In this document: piece after piece, positions 46,962-49,932 of the stretch
Layout: each line of letters opens with the position of its first letter
Numbering within the stretch: position 1 is the first letter of the stretch
Origin: Hydrogenobacter hydrogenophilus
GTDB taxonomy: Bacteria; Aquificota; Aquificia; Aquificales; Aquificaceae
NCBI RefSeq assembly: GCF_900215655.1
Contig: NZ_OBEN01000011.1
Location: 1-49,932 of the forward strand
DNA length: 49,932 nucleotides
Direction: 5' to 3'
Program-made: the position numbers and the translations under genes
Notes under the pieces: model-generated
The model's input: the letters and a program-made list of their open reading frames with translations, nothing else
Told to the model about the DNA's origin: nothing
Database searches by the model: none

Positions 46962-48671
46962 ATGCGATGGAGCCTTTACTTTTGGTACACTTCAAAAGAT
47001 GACCCTGCGGATGCAGAAGCACCTTCACACAAGTATTTACTCAAAGGTGGCTTTATAAAGCAGGTCGCTTCCGGCATTTACGCTCTTACGCCCCCCGGCT
47101 ATAGGGTGATAAGGAAGATAGAGAATATAGTAAGGAAAGAGATGGAAAGGAGCGGTGCACAGGAGGTTCTACTCACAGTTCTAAACCCTGCGGAGCTCTG
47201 GAAAGAGACAGGAAGGTGGGATCTTTACGGAAGAGAGCTTTTTACTCTAAAAGACAGGCACGGCAGAGAGTACTGCTTGGGACCCACCCACGAAGAGGAG
47301 ATAACGGACTTGGTCAGAAGTTTTGTGAATTCTTATAGACAACTACCTTTCATACTCTACCAGATACAGGTAAAGTTCAGGGACGAGAAAAGACCCCGTT
47401 TTGGCCTTATCCGTGGAAGAGAGTTCATCATGAAGGATGCTTACTCCTTTGATACAGATGAGTTTTCCGCGATGATGTCTTACGAGACCATGAGGTTTGC
47501 TTACGAGAGAATCTTTAAAAAGCTAAGGTTAAACACCCTGATGGTAGAGGCAAGCGTGGGAGCCATAGGGGGTATAAGCTCTCACGAATTTGTAATCCTC
47601 ACAGACTACGGAGAGGCAAAAGTAGCTTACTGCCCAAGTTGTGGCTACTCTGCTAACGCAGAGATAGTAAAACTCCCTCTTGGAAAACAACAGCAGGAAG
47701 AAGAAAAACCTTTAGAAAAGGTATATACACCCAACACAGAAACCATAGAAGAGCTCTCCCAGTTCTTAAAAGTGCCAAAAAGCAAAATACTCAAAGCGGT
47801 GCTCTACATGGTTGAGGATCAGCCCGTGATGGTTATGATAAGGGGAGACAGGGAAGTGGATGAGAACAAACTTGCGCAAGCTCTTGGCACAGAAAACTTC
47901 AGGCTCGCTACAGACGAAGAGGTCTACAGGCTTTTTGGAACACAGAAAGGCTTTATAGGTCCTTTTAATGTACCTACTAATGTGAAAGTCCTATGGGATA
48001 ACTCCACCTTTGGTATAAAAAACGCAGTGATTGCCTTTAACGAGCCAGATTACCACTATGTGAACGCTAACCCCGAAAGGGACTTTTCCTACGGTGATTT
48101 CCTTGACCTGGCACAAGTTATGGAGGGAGATCCATGCCCCAAGTGTGCATCTCCTCTAAAGGTGGGTAGAGGTTTAGAGTTGGGGCACATATTCTTACTT
48201 GGCACTCGCTATTCTGTACCCATGAAGGCATACTACAAGGATCAGCAAGGCGAAGACAAACCTATATTTATGGGATGCTACGGCATAGGTATATCACGGT
48301 GCATGTCCGCTATAGTGGAACAGTATCATGACCATCTTGGCATAAAATGGCCCACAATAGTTGCCCCCTTTGAGCTTGACATCATATGTCTAAACCCTTC
48401 TGATCAGGAACAAAAAGAGGTAGCAGAAAAACTCTACCTGATGGCTCAGGAAGTAGGCTTAGATGTCATATACGATGACAGAGAGGCAAGTGCAGGTTTT
48501 AAATTTGCAGATGCGGACCTGTGCGGATTCCCCTACAGACTTGTGGTGGGTAGAAAGGTTAAAGAAGGAAAGGTGGAACTCCAAAACAGACATACAGGTG
48601 AGAAAACTGACATAAATATACAAGATGCTATACAGGTAGTAAAGGAACTCATAGACAAGGACAAAGCGTAG
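46962..48671 (+). CDS. proS: Prolyl-tRNA synthetase (bacterial type)
   Basis: 569 aa. Class II catalytic motifs include SHKYLLKGGFIKQVASGIYALTPPGYRV, FRDEKRPRFGLIRGREFIMKDAYSF and GCYGIGISRCMSAIVEQ. The INS editing domain lies between (SQFLKVPKSKILKAVLYMV), which makes it the full bacterial form. The anticodon-binding domain is C-terminal. Confidence 0.98.
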   Translation: MRWSLYFWYTSKDDPADAEAPSHKYLLKGGFIKQVASGIYALTPPGYRVIRKIENIVRKEMERSGAQEVLLTVLNPAELWKETGRWDLYGRELFTLKDRHGREYCLGPTHEEEITDLVRSFVNSYRQLPFILYQIQVKFRDEKRPRFGLIRGREFIMKDAYSFDTDEFSAMMSYETMRFAYERIFKKLRLNTLMVEASVGAIGGISSHEFVILTDYGEAKVAYCPSCGYSANAEIVKLPLGKQQQEEEKPLEKVYTPNTETIEELSQFLKVPKSKILKAVLYMVEDQPVMVMIRGDREVDENKLAQALGTENFRLATDEEVYRLFGTQKGFIGPFNVPTNVKVLWDNSTFGIKNAVIAFNEPDYHYVNANPERDFSYGDFLDLAQVMEGDPCPKCASPLKVGRGLELGHIFLLGTRYSVPMKAYYKDQQGEDKPIFMGCYGIGISRCMSAIVEQYHDHLGIKWPTIVAPFELDIICLNPSDQEQKEVAEKLYLMAQEVGLDVIYDDREASAGFKFADADLCGFPYRLVVGRKVKEGKVELQNRHTGEKTDINIQDAIQVVKELIDKDKA

Positions 48672-48721
48672 GTATGATGGTGATCATTTACACACATTTT
48701 CCGTTGTTTAAAATTATAAGT

Positions 48722-49120
48722 ATGAATTCACTTACTAAAATAAACATACTGCTCAGTTTCTTTTATCTTCTCTTAGGAAGCTCACTGGGACTTATGCTGA
48801 GCACGGCGCGTACCAGAGAGCTTTTATATTCCCTTGGTGGGACTCCTTCCTTTGCTCACGCACACATTCAACTTGTAGGTTTTGTCGGTCAGATGATTAT
48901 AGGCGTTACTTATCACATAGTTCCTATGCTGAGCAGGGGAAAAATAAACAGCTTTAAAATAGGTTATATACACATCACTCTTCTGAATATAGGACTGTTG
49001 ACGCAGGTTTATGGATGGCTCACGGGTGATGGTCTCTTTGTGAGTCTTGGTTCTCTCCTGCTCTTCTTTTCCATATTAATGTACCTTTTTAACATACTCA
49101 AAAGCATGAATTGGGGGTGA
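48722..49120 (+). CDS. Four-helix membrane protein resembling heme-copper oxidase / NorB core
   Basis: 132 aa from MNSLTKINILLS; an upstream in-frame ATG at 48674 would add 16 residues. Four transmembrane segments are seen. Helix 2 (FAHAHIQLVGFVGQMIIGVTYHIVPML) closely recalls helices of cbb3 oxidase/NorB subunit I, with His in AHAHIQ and YHIVP that could bind heme. It is far too short to be a full oxidase. With the cupin and ScdA_N genes it suggests NO or redox sensing or defence. Confidence 0.75.
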   Translation: MNSLTKINILLSFFYLLLGSSLGLMLSTARTRELLYSLGGTPSFAHAHIQLVGFVGQMIIGVTYHIVPMLSRGKINSFKIGYIHITLLNIGLLTQVYGWLTGDGLFVSLGSLLLFFSILMYLFNILKSMNWG

Positions 49121-49123
49121 GCT

Positions 49124-49426
49124 ATGAAGAACAACCTTCTGAAGGTTCAACCAAACGGTTCAAGGCTTAGGCATGTTCTTGCGTACGATTCAAAGGAAGC
49201 AAGGGTAGTGGTTTTTTCTATGCCTTCCGGAAGTGAAGTTCCCCCTCACAACAGCCCTTCAAGGGTTTTGCTATACTGTGCAAAAGGTGAGGGAAAGTTT
49301 CTTAAAGGAAAAGATTGGATAGATGTGGAAGAAGGCGACCTTGTAGCATGCGAACCCTTAGAACCTCACGGTATGAAAGCCCAAAAGGATATGATCGTGA
49401 TAGCTATCATAGCACCCGCACCATGA
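49124..49426 (+). CDS. Small cupin-domain protein
   Basis: 100 aa single-domain cupin: MPSGSEVPPHNSPSRVLLYCAKGEGKFL (motif 1) and VEEGDLVACEPLEPHGMKA (motif 2). Candidate metal ligands are H42, the Glu/Cys region and H82. The ATG follows GGTGAG 3 nt after the membrane-protein stop. A decayed copy lies at 49679-49835. Confidence 0.88.
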   Translation: MKNNLLKVQPNGSRLRHVLAYDSKEARVVVFSMPSGSEVPPHNSPSRVLLYCAKGEGKFLKGKDWIDVEEGDLVACEPLEPHGMKAQKDMIVIAIIAPAP

Positions 49427-49441
49427 AAAGGAGGACATAGC

Positions 49442-49639
49442 ATGATAAACAAAAATATGACAGTTAACGAGCTTTTGAGAAATTACCCTTGCCTGCAAAC
49501 TCTTCTTGAAGAGTATCACATAGACTACTGTTGTGGAGGACACAGAACCCTTCAAGAAGTGGCGGAACAAGACTGCTTTGATCTTGAGCAGTTTTTAAAG
49601 GATGTAGAACAAAAGCTGAAAGAGGAAAACTGCACATAG
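49442..49639 (+). CDS. ScdA/RIC N-terminal (DUF542) domain protein
   Basis: 65 aa, the N-terminal ScdA_N domain alone: MTVNELLRNYPCLQTLLEEYHIDYCCGGHRTLQEV. In full-length RIC/YtfE/ScdA proteins this precedes a di-iron hemerythrin domain that repairs Fe-S clusters damaged by nitric oxide; that domain is absent here. The CCGG cysteines are intact. A strong SD (AAAGGAGG) precedes the ATG. Confidence 0.92.
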   Translation: MINKNMTVNELLRNYPCLQTLLEEYHIDYCCGGHRTLQEVAEQDCFDLEQFLKDVEQKLKEENCT

Positions 49640-49678
49640 CTTTTCAATTTCCTTTTCATGTAGAGTCTCTTAAAACCT

Positions 49679-49835
49679 CTTCTGGTATGTCAAAAAAGGA
49701 AAAGAGTGGATAAAGGTACAAGAAGGCGATCTTGTAGTTTGCGAACCATTAGAACCTCATGGGATGAAAGCTCAAAAGTATATGATAGTGGTAGCGATAA
49801 TTTTACTTAATTCTAATCAAAAAAGCTCCTTTTAA
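49679..49835 (+). pseudogene. Decayed C-terminal duplicate of the cupin gene
   Basis: From about 49696 the frame reads KGKEWIKVQEGDLVVCEP then LEPHGMKAQKYMIVVAII, nearly identical to the C-terminal 40 residues of the cupin at 49124. The N-terminal half is missing, a TAA stands upstream in the same frame, and the end diverges (LLNSNQKSSF). Its TAA stop ends exactly where the terminal repeat begins. Confidence 0.85.
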
Positions 49836-49932
49836 CTGAGGCTGTTTGAAAAATCCCAGAGCATTGACAAAACTTGATTTCTAAAAACAGCCCTCAAAAG
49901 CTCAAAAAATAAGTAAATCCCCCAAAGCACCA
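49836..49932. repeat. Right arm of 97-bp terminal inverted repeat
   Basis: Exact reverse complement of 1-97. It starts CTGAGGCTGTTTGAAAAATC directly after the stop codon of the decayed cupin copy. No protein-coding content is recognised. Confidence 0.9.

Overview
The window comes from a thermophilic Aquificota bacterium close to Hydrogenobacter. The best marker is the small cytochrome c at 18767-19063. From memory, its mature part differs from Hydrogenobacter thermophilus cytochrome c-552 at only about 8 of 80 positions, so this looks like a sister species or strain. Dense gene packing, frequent ATGA/TGATG stop-start overlaps, Lys/Glu-rich proteins and scattered operons (a lone atpA, split type II secretion genes) fit that phylum. 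Almost everything is chromosomal housekeeping DNA. No prophage, transposase or cas gene is visible.

Layout. 1-97 is one arm of an exact 97-bp inverted repeat whose other arm is 49836-49932, so the window probably ends at repeat copies. lepA (99-1892) is followed by an orphan CRISPR array of nine repeats (2071-2654), decayed repeats, and a hairpin-rich gap up to 3056. A minus-strand cluster mutS, rny and 5-formyl-THF cyclo-ligase follows, headed by a 6S RNA candidate (7895-8048) just behind pheT. pheT and trpB diverge from a 25-bp gap. Next, on the minus strand, come a PriA homologue that has lost its ATPase motifs, queD, and a TusB/C/D/A-like sulfur relay. Then, on the plus strand, come a small basic protein, a dihydrolipoamide dehydrogenase, a cell-surface subtilase and cytochrome c-552.

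19-24 kb (minus strand) holds a hypothetical gene, glyQ, three pseudopilins, a TPR protein, a DUF72 protein and atpA. 24-35 kb (plus strand) holds recN-alaS-rpmE-prfA, a CPA2 antiporter, ilvB-ilvH-pepA and tRNA-Ala(CGC). The stop codons of both genes flanking the tRNA lie inside it. 35-46 kb holds nadC, a DUF554 protein, a GT-B-like protein, gspF with a GNAT gene, and then, on the minus strand, dprA, a moaC fusion, thiD, bamA, purM and thpR.

46.2-46.96 kb is an inserted island. It has 27-bp exact direct repeats outside, imperfect 27-bp direct repeats inside, and a frameshifted C39-like peptidase relic. Its insertion appears to have split a thpR/proS divergent promoter. After proS comes a three-gene set (heme-copper-oxidase-like four-helix membrane protein, cupin, ScdA_N/RIC-type protein) that suggests nitric-oxide or redox stress handling. 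A decayed second copy of the cupin abuts the terminal repeat.

A recurring theme is divergent gene pairs driven by back-to-back TATAAT boxes only a few bases from the start codons, which predicts leaderless or nearly leaderless mRNAs. The best leads are the symmetrical pheT/trpB promoter, the dead-ATPase PriA, the structured gap beside the CRISPR array, the MoaC fusion, the island at 46.2 kb and the NO-stress-like cassette.
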